From the NCBI GenBank assembly GCA_024403735.1, contig JAKSRG010000009.1, positions 1-64,000 of the forward strand: a stretch of 64,000 bases of DNA, given 5' to 3'. Shown here in pieces: positions 17,409 to 26,421 of this stretch. Position 1 is the stretch's first letter. The number at the start of each line of letters is the position of its first letter. This stretch comes from Clostridia bacterium. GTDB lineage: Bacteria > Bacillota > Clostridia > Saccharofermentanales > Saccharofermentanaceae. The position numbers were made by a program, and so were the translations under genes. Below the pieces are notes generated by a model that was not told the DNA's origin, made no database searches, and saw only the letters and a list, made by a program, of their open reading frames with translations.

Positions 17409-18053
17409 ATGAAAAAGCGTATATTATGCTTTGGTGATTCGCTAACATGGGGTTTTGATCCTGATACTAAGACTAGATTTGACGAAGGTATTAGATGGAC
17501 TTCTGTGCTTCAGGAAAAACTAGGTAGTGATTATATTGTTATTGAGGAAGGTCAGAACGGTCGAACAATAGCTAGCGATGATCCTTCTGAAGGTGAGAAA
17601 AATGGAATGCTATATGTAGGTCCATGTCTAGAGAGCCATAAGCCACTAGATTTGATGATTGTAATGTTAGGAACAAATAACCTTAAACCTAAGTTCGGAC
17701 TTTGCAGTATGGATATTGCTGGTCAGATGCAGATTATGGTTGAGAAAATACTATCGATTAATCATTTTAAGTTCGGTGATGCAATGAAACTCATTATTGT
17801 TGCTCCACCATGTGTAGGAGAAAAGATAAGAGATTCATGGCTTGGTGATTCATTTGGCTATGAGAAAGCAATTGCTACATCTAAAGAATTAGCTTCATGG
17901 TATAAGACAATTGCTGAACAGTATAATATTGGATTTATAGATGCAGCTCAATATGTTGTAGTTAGTGACAGTGATAGTATTCATATGGATGCAAGAAATC
18001 AGCACAAGCTAGGTAAAGTAATCTACGCGAGTGTTAAGGAGTTAATTGGATGA
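17409..18053 (+). CDS. SGNH/GDSL-family hydrolase
   Basis: Intracellular esterase of 214 residues with CFGDSLTWGFD (block I, catalytic Ser), a conserved EEGQNGRT Gly/Asn block, MLGTNNLK (block III Asn) and SIHMDARNQHKLG (block V Asp/His). The start at 17409 follows GGAGG by 7 bases. Close relatives include arylesterases and acetyl-xylan-type deacetylases. Next to alpha-galactosidase it may remove acetyl groups from imported oligosaccharides. Confidence 0.85.
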   Translation: MKKRILCFGDSLTWGFDPDTKTRFDEGIRWTSVLQEKLGSDYIVIEEGQNGRTIASDDPSEGEKNGMLYVGPCLESHKPLDLMIVMLGTNNLKPKFGLCSMDIAGQMQIMVEKILSINHFKFGDAMKLIIVAPPCVGEKIRDSWLGDSFGYEKAIATSKELASWYKTIAEQYNIGFIDAAQYVVVSDSDSIHMDARNQHKLGKVIYASVKELIG

Positions 18054-18159
18054 AGTTTGATAATGTTTATTTCTTCACTGGAATGTTGTGTACAAAGATG
18101 AGAATAGGACAATTGATGAGACACTAAGTATTATTAGCACTTACTTAGGGTTGAATTAA
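18050..18159 (+). pseudogene. Remnant of a small P-loop kinase-like gene with the middle deleted
   Basis: An ATG overlapping the SGNH stop opens MKFDNVYFFTGM, which resembles the start of small nucleotide-kinase-like P-loop proteins. A second frame reads VVYKDENRTIDETLSIISTYLGLN then stop at 18157, resembling the C-terminus of the same kind of protein. The P-loop itself and the body are absent, and the two parts are in different frames. The reading is a deletion plus frameshift relic. It rests on recall of the family, not an alignment. Confidence 0.45.
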
Positions 18160-18189
18160 TACAAATAATATATAGATTGGAGTGATTAT

Positions 18190-18660
18190 ATGTTTATTCA
18201 AGATTATTGGGAAAATTATGTTGGTGTTAGTGATGAAGCAATGTGCTTTGTAGAGTATTTGGAAGCTATGAGAAAAGGTGAGTTCACTGTAACTGAGCTT
18301 TTTGAAGAAACTGGATTAGCAGCATTAGATGGTAAGTTTAGTGAAACTAATCTTCCTATTGGTGTTGAGCTTGGTGATATTGAGATTGACTTCCCATATG
18401 CTATTGATATTGTAGTTGTTATTGCAGCTATTGTACTTGAGTGTAGAACTAATGAAGTAGTTAACCTCAATGAACTTAATGATAATTGTAATGATTTCAA
18501 TATTAAGATTACAGCAACTGATGAAGAGTATCTTATGCTCACAGATGCACTTGCTGATTTTATTGAAGCACCTGAGAGTTATGACCTTGCTGAGATGATG
18601 GATGAAGAAGAACTTCAAGAATATGCAGATGGAATTCATGAAATGCTTGACGAAATGTAA
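18190..18660 (+). CDS. Acidic protein of unknown function
   Basis: No family recognised. The 156-residue protein is strongly acidic, rich in Glu, Asp and Leu, with a hydrophobic patch around DIVVVIAAIVLEC (about residues 77-90) that is more like a buried strand or helix than a membrane span. The C-terminus (EMMDEEELQEYADGIHEMLDEM) is predicted helical. TTGGAGTGATTAT precedes the start. No signal peptide. It may be co-transcribed with the next gene (22-base gap). Confidence 0.75.
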   Translation: MFIQDYWENYVGVSDEAMCFVEYLEAMRKGEFTVTELFEETGLAALDGKFSETNLPIGVELGDIEIDFPYAIDIVVVIAAIVLECRTNEVVNLNELNDNCNDFNIKITATDEEYLMLTDALADFIEAPESYDLAEMMDEEELQEYADGIHEMLDEM

Positions 18661-18682
18661 TTAGTGTTTAAACTAGTTGGGT

Positions 18683-19444
18683 ATGAAGAGTTTTAGTAGT
18701 GTTTTAAAGAAGTTTTTGTATTTGTTTTTTATTCAGCTGAGTGTGTTCTTATGTGCTGGAATACTATTACTGGTGCTCAGTAGTAAGTATGAAATGTGTA
18801 AAGCATTTGGTTGTGCGTTTATAACATTTGATTTCATTGCCTCTGTTATAGAGAGTATTAAGTACGCTAGAAGACCAACTGTTAATTCGTCTGATGACAT
18901 AGACCATATTAGTGAGTCTGATTTTGATGCGAAGTTTATGGTGGATGAGAAGTCTGAAGAAGTTGGTAAGAATGTTACACAGTCACTTATGGATAGGCTA
19001 ATAGGCGAGAATCCAACCTTTAAGAATGATGTGTGGTGTTCGCCTGATAAGCAAGGTGAAGCTTTATTAGAGTTTCTTGAAGAACGTATCAATATAGATA
19101 CTCCTTTTTCTGAGTGTATTGATGCTTTTGAGGAGATGTGTAATATTCCTCTTGAAGAAAGCAGAGTGGATTTTGAGGCAGGTGCTCTCTTTATCAACAA
19201 TGAGAATTTTTATTTCTCTGTTATTAGATTTTATAGAGGAGAAGATGGTCGTCTCTATAAGATTAGACTAGAGTTCTTTTTTGAGATAGAGAAAGCCAAT
19301 AGAAGAATATTTGAGATGGATTCAACTAAGTATTCTGGTATTAAGTTTTTTGAGGCGCTTCGAAAAAGCAAGGCTTATAAATATTCAAGTAATAACAAAT
19401 TCTTTGATTACGATATAAAAGTATCTTACGAGAAAGAGAAATAA
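18683..19444 (+). CDS. Membrane-anchored protein of unknown function
   Basis: Protein of 253 residues with two membrane helices close to the N-terminus (about 10-33 and 42-58) and a soluble region facing one side. The soluble part has an acidic stretch (DDIDHISESDFD) and a mixed alpha/beta C-terminal domain. The ATG at 18683 is used; a TTG two codons earlier in the same frame is possible and the ribosome site is poor. A terminator follows. No function can be assigned. Confidence 0.75.
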   Translation: MKSFSSVLKKFLYLFFIQLSVFLCAGILLLVLSSKYEMCKAFGCAFITFDFIASVIESIKYARRPTVNSSDDIDHISESDFDAKFMVDEKSEEVGKNVTQSLMDRLIGENPTFKNDVWCSPDKQGEALLEFLEERINIDTPFSECIDAFEEMCNIPLEESRVDFEAGALFINNENFYFSVIRFYRGEDGRLYKIRLEFFFEIEKANRRIFEMDSTKYSGIKFFEALRKSKAYKYSSNNKFFDYDIKVSYEKEK

Positions 19445-19462
19445 TACTTGTTATGAATCAAG

Positions 19463-19490
19463 AAGGGTATGTCAGAGACATACCCTTTTT
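19463..19490 (+). terminator. Terminator between convergent genes
   Basis: An 11-bp perfect stem (19463-19473 with 19477-19487) with a 3-base loop and a T run. The A-run on the 5' side is short, so it mainly serves the plus-strand gene. Confidence 0.88.
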
Positions 19491-19501
19491 AGTTATCAAT
19501 A

Positions 19502-19930
19502 TTATTCGAACAAACCTTCAAATAGGTCGAGTGAACTAGATTGCTTAGGTTCTTCTGATGCCTCTTCTTCAGGTTGAACTGCATCATCTTTATATCTTTC
19601 ATAAGGATCAATAATAATCTCAGTCTTGCAGTACATGCATTTAGCTAAGAATGGAGATTTAGTACTAATCTGCATTGGCTTACTACAGTTAGGACATGAA
19701 TGTTCAACAGTATTATTAGCTCGCTCTTTTCTAAGTTCATAAGTTGTTTTCATCTTCTCGAGAATTTCTTCCTGAGTAACACCCATTTCACTAAGAATTG
19801 TCCACATTGCATGAAGCATCGTCTCGGCAACAATCATACGATCTTCAATCGGACCGAGTTTGCCAAAGATTAAATCTTGGTTTGAATTGTATGGCGCTGT
19901 ACGACCGTTTGGTTGATAGTGACGAGCCAT
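19502..19930 (-). CDS. Small zinc-ribbon protein
   Basis: Protein of 142 residues. The N-terminal half is helical (about 25-75) and the centre carries a zinc ribbon formed by CPNC and CMYC, 19 residues apart. The tail is acidic and Ser-rich, ending in LDLFEGLFE, which could be a docking peptide. There is no signal sequence. Role unknown; several other zinc-ribbon proteins lie within 20 kb. Confidence 0.8.
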   Translation of the reverse strand: MARHYQPNGRTAPYNSNQDLIFGKLGPIEDRMIVAETMLHAMWTILSEMGVTQEEILEKMKTTYELRKERANNTVEHSCPNCSKPMQISTKSPFLAKCMYCKTEIIIDPYERYKDDAVQPEEEASEEPKQSSSLDLFEGLFE

Positions 19931-20029
19931 TTCTAATCCTCATTTCAATTTAAGCTACACATAATAATAACATAAAATTTGTCTAAAGTATGGTAATATT
20001 GTGGAATAATCGTTAAGGAGGAATGGATT

Positions 20030-20764
20030 GTGATTAGAAACATTCGTGATTTCTCTGTTTATGTTAATAAAGATGGTAAAAAGTTAAGAGCAAATCAATT
20101 CTATCGTAGTGCTGCTCTTATTAGTTTAAAAGATAAAGATATCAGTTTTCTTAATAGTATTAGGCCTCTTACTGTTATAGATTTGAGATCTGAAACAGAG
20201 ATTAATGAGAAGCCAGATTATAAGCTAGATAAGTACATTCATGTTCCGATACTTCCTGAAGATTCACCAGGAGTTAGCCATTCTAACGATGCTGATAATC
20301 GTATGGCTAAAGATGTTCCTAATATGATTGAGCTATATTCTGATTTTATTCGAGATGATTATTGCGTAAATGGTTTGGGAACTGCTCTTAATGCTATTTG
20401 CGATTTAGATAGAGAAGGTTCTATCTTATGGCATTGTTCTGAAGGTAAGGATAGATGTGGACTTGTATCTGCTTTGTTCCTTAAATTATTGGACTACGAT
20501 GACGAAGTAATTCTTACGGACTATTTGAAATCTCGTAAGTCAGCTAATAGAAAAGCTTATAAGTATTATTGGTTAGTACTGTTTATGCGTAAAGATAGAG
20601 TACTTGCTAATGCTGTTAAAGAAGCATTCTTTGTTAAGAAGGAGTATTTGCAGGCTGCATTAGACCAGATTATTAATAGATTTGGTAGTTATGAAGCTTT
20701 CTATGAGTATATTGGTTTATCTCAGGATAAGATTATAAAGATAAAAGAAAAATTTTTGGAGTAA
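20030..20764 (+). CDS. Tyrosine/lipid phosphatase, DSP/PTP fold
   Basis: Protein of 244 residues of the bacterial tyrosine-protein-phosphatase (LipA/IphP-like) group. The N-terminal NFRDxxG-type segment is RNIRDFS, a conserved VIDLRSETEINEKPD follows, and the Cys-x5-Arg signature is HCSEGKDRCG at about residue 142. The start codon is GTG, supported by AAGGAGG 8 bases upstream. The family acts on phosphotyrosine and, in some members, phosphoinositides. The substrate here is open. Confidence 0.86.
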   Translation: MIRNIRDFSVYVNKDGKKLRANQFYRSAALISLKDKDISFLNSIRPLTVIDLRSETEINEKPDYKLDKYIHVPILPEDSPGVSHSNDADNRMAKDVPNMIELYSDFIRDDYCVNGLGTALNAICDLDREGSILWHCSEGKDRCGLVSALFLKLLDYDDEVILTDYLKSRKSANRKAYKYYWLVLFMRKDRVLANAVKEAFFVKKEYLQAALDQIINRFGSYEAFYEYIGLSQDKIIKIKEKFLE

Positions 20765-20775
20765 CGAGGCGTTAT

Positions 20776-21249
20776 ATGTTTAGACCAATGCGAAGAATTA
20801 AGAATGAAATAAGTGAAGATGCAGCTAAAGAACTCTTGGTAAATGAGAAGAGAGGCATCTTGGCAGTTAATGGTGATGATGGATATCCATATGCTATTCC
20901 AGTTGATTACTATTACGATATCGAGTGCAATAAAATCTTCTTCCATGGAGCTAAATCTGGTCACAAGGTTGATGCGATTAAGAAAGACGATAAGGTTTGT
21001 TTCACTGTTTATGGTAATGAAAAGAAAGTTGAAGGTGAATGGGCACCATACCTGCAAAGTACTGTAGTATTTGGAAGATGCGAGCTAATTGATGATCCTG
21101 AGATTACTTCATATAGAGTTCGCCAGTTCGCTATGAAGTACTATCCAAGTGCAAGTGAAGTTGAAGCTGAGATGAATATTATTCATAGAACTCAGTTATA
21201 TGAGATTACTATTGAGCATATCTCTGGAAAACAAATTCAAGAAAAGTAA
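20776..21249 (+). CDS. NimA-like pyridoxamine-5'-phosphate-oxidase-fold flavoprotein
   Basis: Split-barrel FMN-binding protein of 157 residues. RGILAVNGDDGYPYAIPVDYYYD, IFFHGAKSGHKVDAIKKDDKVCF and the Trp/Tyr-containing middle strand follow the NimA/PNPOx-like pattern. Such proteins bind FMN or F420 and some reduce nitroimidazoles. It follows the phosphatase by 11 bases with a GAGGCG site. The BirA-type operator begins at its stop codon, so the biotin operon is separate. Confidence 0.85.
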   Translation: MFRPMRRIKNEISEDAAKELLVNEKRGILAVNGDDGYPYAIPVDYYYDIECNKIFFHGAKSGHKVDAIKKDDKVCFTVYGNEKKVEGEWAPYLQSTVVFGRCELIDDPEITSYRVRQFAMKYYPSASEVEAEMNIIHRTQLYEITIEHISGKQIQEK

Positions 21250-21297
21250 TTGTCAACCTATAAATTAATTTTGAGTTGACTATTATTCTTCATAGTG
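21250..21297 (+). promoter_or_regulatory. BirA-type biotin operator over the bioY promoter
   Basis: TTGTCAACC (21250-21258), 15 bases, then AGTTGACTA (21274-21282) form an imperfect inverted repeat of the wTGTnAACC-N15-GGTTnACAw type bound by biotin protein ligase repressors. The right arm overlaps a -35 box TTGACT (21276-21281) and TAAACT follows at 16 bases. Biotinyl-AMP-loaded BirA would block the promoter of the bioY operon. Confidence 0.75.
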
Positions 21298-21333
21298 TAA
21301 ACTATTGAAGAATAATATAGACGAGGTTGATTT

Positions 21334-21891
21334 ATGCGCAATAAAAAAATATTAAATATGGTTCTTTGTGCTCTTTTTGCGGCACTAATTGCTATAGGAG
21401 CTTTTATTAAGATACCGGTACCATATGTTCCTTTCACTTTACAATTAGAATTTACAATGCTTGCTGGTTTGCTTTTGGGACCAGAGCTAGGTGCTTTGTC
21501 TGTAGCTTTATATGTAGTTATGGGTTTGCTAGGAGTTCCTGTATTCGCAGAAGGTGGCGGATTTGCTTATGTATTTAAGCCAAGTTTTGGATATCTTATT
21601 GGTTTTATTATAGGAACTTATGTTACGGGATACATTGCAAATAAGGTAAAAAAACCTTCCTTTAAACGTGTTTTGGTAGCTAGCCTAGCTGGACTATTGA
21701 TAGTTTATTTAGTAGGAATGATTTATTTCTATATTATAAAGAATTTCTACCTTGCTGCTCCTATTGGAGTGTGGTCAGTTATTCTTTATTGTTTCATACT
21801 GGTTGTTCCAGGCGATTTGCTATTGTGCATAATTGGTTCATATATAGGAAAAAGACTTATACCAATCATTGGTAAGGAGACAAGGAAATGA
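21334..21891 (+). CDS. bioY: BioY biotin ECF-transporter substrate-binding subunit
   Basis: Integral membrane S component that captures biotin, working with a shared ECF energy module encoded elsewhere or alone. The 185-residue protein has about six helices and the family sequence IPVPYVPFTLQLEFTMLAGLLLG, then YVVMGLLGVPVFAEGGG. First gene after a BirA-type operator; its stop overlaps the bioB start by 4 bases. Having uptake first and synthesis after suggests the cell both imports and makes biotin. Confidence 0.94.
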   Translation: MRNKKILNMVLCALFAALIAIGAFIKIPVPYVPFTLQLEFTMLAGLLLGPELGALSVALYVVMGLLGVPVFAEGGGFAYVFKPSFGYLIGFIIGTYVTGYIANKVKKPSFKRVLVASLAGLLIVYLVGMIYFYIIKNFYLAAPIGVWSVILYCFILVVPGDLLLCIIGSYIGKRLIPIIGKETRK

Positions 21892-22859
21892 GTTTTGTAA
21901 GTGAACTTAAAGATAGAGTTTTGGCTGGTGGCAGTATAACAAGAGAAGAAGCTATCAGATTATATGATGAGAATTTAGACGAACTTAAAGCTGCAGCTAC
22001 AGAGATAAGAGTTAAATTCTGTGGAAGCAGATTTGATATGTGTACAATTATTAATGGTAAAAGTGGTAAGTGTTCTGAGAATTGTAAATTTTGTTCACAG
22101 TCTGCTCATCACAATACTTGTGCAGAAGTTTATCCTTTGTTAAGTGCTGACGTAATTCTTGAGGATGCTAAGAGAGTAGATAAGCAAGGTGTGCTTCGTT
22201 ATTCAATTGTAACTTCTGGTAGAAAGCTAAGTGACATTGAAGTTGATCTGATGTGCGATGCAGTAAGGAAGATTAAGGCTGAGACTAACCTTTCTGTATG
22301 TGTGTCATTTGGACTTCTTAATAAGGAACAGTTCGTTAAACTCAAGGAAGCTGGAGTATCTAGGGTTCATAATAATCTAGAGACATCAGAGGAGTTCTTT
22401 CCATCTATCTGTACAACTCATAAATATGAGGACAAGATTAATTCAATCATGGCTGCTAGAGAAGCTGGTCTTGATGTATGTAGTGGTGGTATCTTCGGAT
22501 TAGGTGAGACTAAGTTCGATAGAATTAGTATGGCCTTTAAGGCAAAAGAATTAGGTGTTAAGAGTATTCCAATGAATATGCTAAATCCAATACCTGGAAC
22601 TCCACTCGAGAATAATAAGAGACTTACTTCTGAAGATATGCAGAGAATTATCGCTACATTTAGATTTATTCTTCCTGATGGTGATTTAAGATTAGCTGGT
22701 GGTAGAGGTCTTATGGACGATAAGGGATTTGGTTGCTTTGAAGCTAGTTCAAACGCTGCTATTACTGGTGATATGCTAACAACTGCAGGTATTACTGTTG
22801 AGACAGATAAAGAGATGTTATCTGCACTTGGATATGAGGTTAGATTTAGAAATGAGTAA
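21888..22859 (+). CDS. bioB: Biotin synthase
   Basis: Radical SAM enzyme that inserts sulfur into dethiobiotin, the last pathway step. The 323-residue protein carries C62, C66 and C69 (CSENCKFC) for the SAM 4Fe-4S cluster; further conserved cysteines and an Arg in the barrel would hold the sulfur-donating cluster. SNVHNNLETS-type substrate motif is present as RVHNNLETSEEF. The start overlaps the bioY stop. Length is normal. Confidence 0.95.
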   Translation: MSFVSELKDRVLAGGSITREEAIRLYDENLDELKAAATEIRVKFCGSRFDMCTIINGKSGKCSENCKFCSQSAHHNTCAEVYPLLSADVILEDAKRVDKQGVLRYSIVTSGRKLSDIEVDLMCDAVRKIKAETNLSVCVSFGLLNKEQFVKLKEAGVSRVHNNLETSEEFFPSICTTHKYEDKINSIMAAREAGLDVCSGGIFGLGETKFDRISMAFKAKELGVKSIPMNMLNPIPGTPLENNKRLTSEDMQRIIATFRFILPDGDLRLAGGRGLMDDKGFGCFEASSNAAITGDMLTTAGITVETDKEMLSALGYEVRFRNE

Positions 22860-23535
22860 GAATTTATTTGTTATTGGTACAGGTACAGATGTTGGTAAAA
22901 CATATGTGACTGGACTTCTACTTAAAAAGCTAAATGAAGCTAATATTCGTGTTGCTTACTATAAGGCTGCTATGAGTGGTAATGATAGGGATAGTGAAGG
23001 TACTCTCATTCCTGGAGATGCACTTAATGTTAAGACTGCTTCGGGCATAAGTCAGGATCTTAATAGTATGTGTCCATATATATATGAGAACGCTGTATCT
23101 CCACACTTGGCTGCAAAGATTGAGCACCAGGAAGTAGATATGGATAAAGTCTACAGTGGATTTAATAGTCTTACTAAAGATTATGACTATGTAACTATGG
23201 AAGGTTCAGGCGGAATACTTTGTCCAATTAGATTTGGCGATCAGGAAGTATGGTTATATGACATTATCGAAAACCTTCATCTTCCAGTTATTCTTATAGC
23301 TGATGCTGGACTTGGAACTATTAATACAGTAGGGTTGACTACGGAGTTCTTGAAAAGTCGTGGTATAAAATTAAACGGTATTATTTTCAATAACTATGAA
23401 GAAAATAATATTATGCACGAAGATAACCTTAAGATGTGTGAGTATATTACTGGAACTAAGGTTATTGCTAAAGTAAATAAGAATGATACAGATATTGATA
23501 TAGATATAAATTTACTATTATCAATGTATGAGTGA
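22852..23535 (+). CDS. bioD: Dethiobiotin synthetase
   Basis: ATP-dependent carboxylation of 7,8-diaminopelargonate to dethiobiotin. The 227-residue protein has the P-loop GTGTDVGKTYVTG close to the N-terminus, YKAAMSGND, and EGSGGILCPI, all typical of BioD. The start at 22852 overlaps the bioB stop by 8 bases; a longer frame upstream would run inside bioB and lacks homology. Confidence 0.94.
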   Translation: MSKNLFVIGTGTDVGKTYVTGLLLKKLNEANIRVAYYKAAMSGNDRDSEGTLIPGDALNVKTASGISQDLNSMCPYIYENAVSPHLAAKIEHQEVDMDKVYSGFNSLTKDYDYVTMEGSGGILCPIRFGDQEVWLYDIIENLHLPVILIADAGLGTINTVGLTTEFLKSRGIKLNGIIFNNYEENNIMHEDNLKMCEYITGTKVIAKVNKNDTDIDIDINLLLSMYE

Positions 23536-23552
23536 CATAGGAGTGTGAGTAT

Positions 23553-24761
23553 ATGATTTGGTATCCATATCAGCAGATGAAGACTATGAAAGAACCTTAT
23601 AAGATTGTTGATGCAGAGGGTGTTTATCTATATACAGAAGATGGACATAAACTTGTTGATTCAATTGCATCTTGGTGGTGTATGATTCATGGTTATAAGT
23701 TCAGTTGCCTTAATAAGGTTATCAAGGAACAGGTTGATAATTTCTCTCATATTATGCTCGGAGGATTGACACATGATCCTGTACAAAAGCTTGCAGAAAA
23801 ATTAAGACAGCTTTTACCTGGCGATTTGGATTATTGTTTCTTTTCTGATTCTGGTAGTGTTGCTGTAGAAGTTTCATTAAAGATGGCGCTCCAGTATTAC
23901 ATGAATAGAGGCGAGACACAAAGGACAATGGTAATGTCACTTACACACTCATATCATGGTGATACATTTAAGGCGATGGAAGTAGGAGATGATGAAGATT
24001 ATCACTTCGTCCTTAACGCTTATGGTAAGTCTCCAAATGTAGTTCATGTTCCAACAGAGATACCAGCTTTGGAAGAAGCGTTCGAGAAGTATCATGACAA
24101 GCTTAATTGTTTTATTGTTGAGCCACTTCTTCAGGGTGCAGGCGGAATGAGAATGTACGATATTTCATTCCTTAAGCGTGCTCGTGAGCTTTGTGATAAG
24201 TATGATGTTCTCCTTATTTTCGATGAGGTCGCAACTGGCTTTGGACGAACAGGTAATAGATTTGTAGCTGATCTCGTGCTTCCAGACATTATTGTTTTGG
24301 GTAAAGCACTTACTGGTGGTTACATTGGTCATGCTGTAACTGTTGCTAATCATAAGGTGTATAACGGATTCTACGATGATAATCCAGAGCATGCCTTGAT
24401 GCATGGTCCTACATTCATGGGTAATCCACTCGCTTGTCGTGTTGCATTAAAGTCAATTGAAGTATTCGAACGTGAGAATTACATGGCTTTGGTTTATAAT
24501 ATCGAAGAGACTATGCGCTATGCGATGGAAGGTTATTCACACCCACTTATTAAAGAAGTTAGAATTATGGGTGCGTGTATTTGTATTGAAGTATACGATC
24601 CTGAAGTTCTTAATGGATATCAGGAGTTCGCCTACGAGCGTGGCGTCTTTGCTAGACCATTCTTGAATTATTTGTATGCTATGGTTCCGTACATTATTGA
24701 AGAGAAGGAACTTATGCTTATTCTTGATACAATGAAAGCATGGTTTGAGACTAAAGTGTGA
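23553..24761 (+). CDS. bioA: Adenosylmethionine-8-amino-7-oxononanoate aminotransferase
   Basis: PLP enzyme using SAM as amino donor to form 7,8-diaminopelargonate. The 402-residue protein shows the BioA N-terminus IWYPYQQM, SIASWWCMIHGY, LIFDEVATGFGRTG and the PLP lysine in LGKALTGGY. Order bioY-B-D-A is a single operon. No bioF, bioC, bioH or bioW lies in the window, so early steps are encoded elsewhere or an intermediate is taken up. Confidence 0.94.
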   Translation: MIWYPYQQMKTMKEPYKIVDAEGVYLYTEDGHKLVDSIASWWCMIHGYKFSCLNKVIKEQVDNFSHIMLGGLTHDPVQKLAEKLRQLLPGDLDYCFFSDSGSVAVEVSLKMALQYYMNRGETQRTMVMSLTHSYHGDTFKAMEVGDDEDYHFVLNAYGKSPNVVHVPTEIPALEEAFEKYHDKLNCFIVEPLLQGAGGMRMYDISFLKRARELCDKYDVLLIFDEVATGFGRTGNRFVADLVLPDIIVLGKALTGGYIGHAVTVANHKVYNGFYDDNPEHALMHGPTFMGNPLACRVALKSIEVFERENYMALVYNIEETMRYAMEGYSHPLIKEVRIMGACICIEVYDPEVLNGYQEFAYERGVFARPFLNYLYAMVPYIIEEKELMLILDTMKAWFETKV

Positions 24762-24768
24762 GGTTAGT

Positions 24769-25425
24769 ATGGAGAAGATATCTAATAAGAAGAAAATCTT
24801 AATCCTTGTTATTTCAATGTTAATTGTTTGTGGTGCGTCTTTTGTCGCTAAGATGTCTATTGCTCTTACTGGTAGATTGATTAGTGTATCACTTGAGTGC
24901 TTGGCATATATTGTAATAGCAGCTGTAGCTCTTGGCGCTATGAAAATGACATCAATGAAGCTTGATTTGGATATTAAGAATACTAAGCAGTATTTTTACG
25001 GTATTCTTATAGCTATTGCTTTGTTTTTGGTTATTGGATTTGTTCCTTCTAGATTTGGAGTTTATCTTCTTGGTCCGATTATTAATTTTACATATCTAAG
25101 ATTTTATAAGAATTTGTTCTTTATCATGATTTTTGTTGGTCCAGCTGAAGAATTGTTTTTCAGAGAATATATGCTAGAGACATTTAAGGGTATTCTTCCT
25201 AAGTCAGTATCAAAGTGGCTCCCAGAATTGGCATCCGCTGTTATCTTTGGACTTTGGTGTCTTATTAGCGGAAGTGTTATCAAGGCTGTTTGCGCTATGT
25301 TTATTGGTTTGGTATTCGGATTAGCTAAGACATATATCAAAGATATGAAGATATCAGGTATCATTTTGTCTCACGGATTATACACATTTTTCTGCTATGT
25401 CTTCACTTTGTTTATCGGTGCATAA
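24769..25425 (+). CDS. CPBP-family intramembrane protease
   Basis: Multi-pass membrane protein of 218 residues with about six helices. The glutamate motif AEELFFREYM (EExxxR) lies near residue 124, and a later HGLYTFF supplies the second conserved His; the intermediate F/H motif is less clear. The family includes CAAX-type prenyl endopeptidases and bacteriocin-immunity proteins. It starts 7 bases after bioA and probably rides on that transcript, though no biotin role is known. Confidence 0.8.
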   Translation: MEKISNKKKILILVISMLIVCGASFVAKMSIALTGRLISVSLECLAYIVIAAVALGAMKMTSMKLDLDIKNTKQYFYGILIAIALFLVIGFVPSRFGVYLLGPIINFTYLRFYKNLFFIMIFVGPAEELFFREYMLETFKGILPKSVSKWLPELASAVIFGLWCLISGSVIKAVCAMFIGLVFGLAKTYIKDMKISGIILSHGLYTFFCYVFTLFIGA

Positions 25426-25521
25426 TAGTGCTTTGTATTTAACATATTTAACAGCTAACTAGTATTAATTAAAATCAATTGAAATATAATTGTACGTGTA
25501 ATATTGATTTTGGAGTGTTAT

Positions 25522-26406
25522 ATGGATAAGCAGATTGTTACAGATAGAAGTTTTGTAGGAGAGAGACCTTTATACGGTTGTAGTAACCTCTCAGTAGTTA
25601 ACTGCAGTTTTGCAGATGGCGAATCACCACTTAAAGAGTGCAGCAATATTGATTTAGATAATTGTGTTTTCAAGTGGAAGTATCCATTTTGGTATTGTAC
25701 AGATATCACTGCAATTAATTGTAAGTGGGAAGAGATGGGTCGTGCTGGTGTATGGTACGTTAACAATTCTAAGTTTGTTGATTGTCATGTTGAGGCTCCT
25801 AAGAATTTCAGAAGATGTAAGAATCTAACACTTAAAAATGTTACTATCCCTAATGCTCTTGAGACATTGTGGTTCTGTGATGATGTTACTATGAAAGATG
25901 TTGTTGTTGCTAATGGTGACTATTTTGGAATGGGATGTAGCAACATTAAGATTGATAATTTCTGCATTAAGGGTAACTACACATTTGATGGTTGTAAGAA
26001 CATTGAAGTTCATAACGCTAAGATGTTATCTAAGGATGCATTCTGGAATTGCGATAATGTTACTGTTTATGATTCATTCATTAGCGGTGAGTATCTTGGA
26101 TGGAATTCATCTAATTTGACATTCATTAATTGTACAATCGAGAGTCTTCAGGGTTTGTGTTACATTAATAACCTCGTTATGAAGAACTGTAAAACAACAA
26201 ATACAAATCTTGCATTCGAGTTCTCAACAGTTGATGTTGAGATTGAAGGCGGTATTGTGAGTATCTTTAATCCAAATGGTGGACTTATTAAGTGTGGTCC
26301 AGTTGAAGAGATTATTATGGAGAAAGATAGAGTTGATGTTTCAAAGACAACTATTGAAGCTGAATCTGTTGAGAGAACTCTTGATAAGCCTGAGTGGATT
26401 GAGTGA
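25522..26406 (+). CDS. DUF3737-type right-handed beta-helix protein
   Basis: Protein of 294 residues made of about twelve short repeats of Asn/Cys-rich strands (NLSVVNCSF, NIDLDNCVF, DITAINCKW and so on), the pattern of a pectate-lyase-like beta-helix. It matches the DUF3737 family, whose members often sit beside PatB/MalY-type C-S lyases, as here with a 15-base gap. No catalytic residues or signal peptide are evident; the many Cys face the coil edge. Function unknown. Confidence 0.82.
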   Translation: MDKQIVTDRSFVGERPLYGCSNLSVVNCSFADGESPLKECSNIDLDNCVFKWKYPFWYCTDITAINCKWEEMGRAGVWYVNNSKFVDCHVEAPKNFRRCKNLTLKNVTIPNALETLWFCDDVTMKDVVVANGDYFGMGCSNIKIDNFCIKGNYTFDGCKNIEVHNAKMLSKDAFWNCDNVTVYDSFISGEYLGWNSSNLTFINCTIESLQGLCYINNLVMKNCKTTNTNLAFEFSTVDVEIEGGIVSIFNPNGGLIKCGPVEEIIMEKDRVDVSKTTIEAESVERTLDKPEWIE

Positions 26407-26421
26407 TTTAAGAAGGACATT

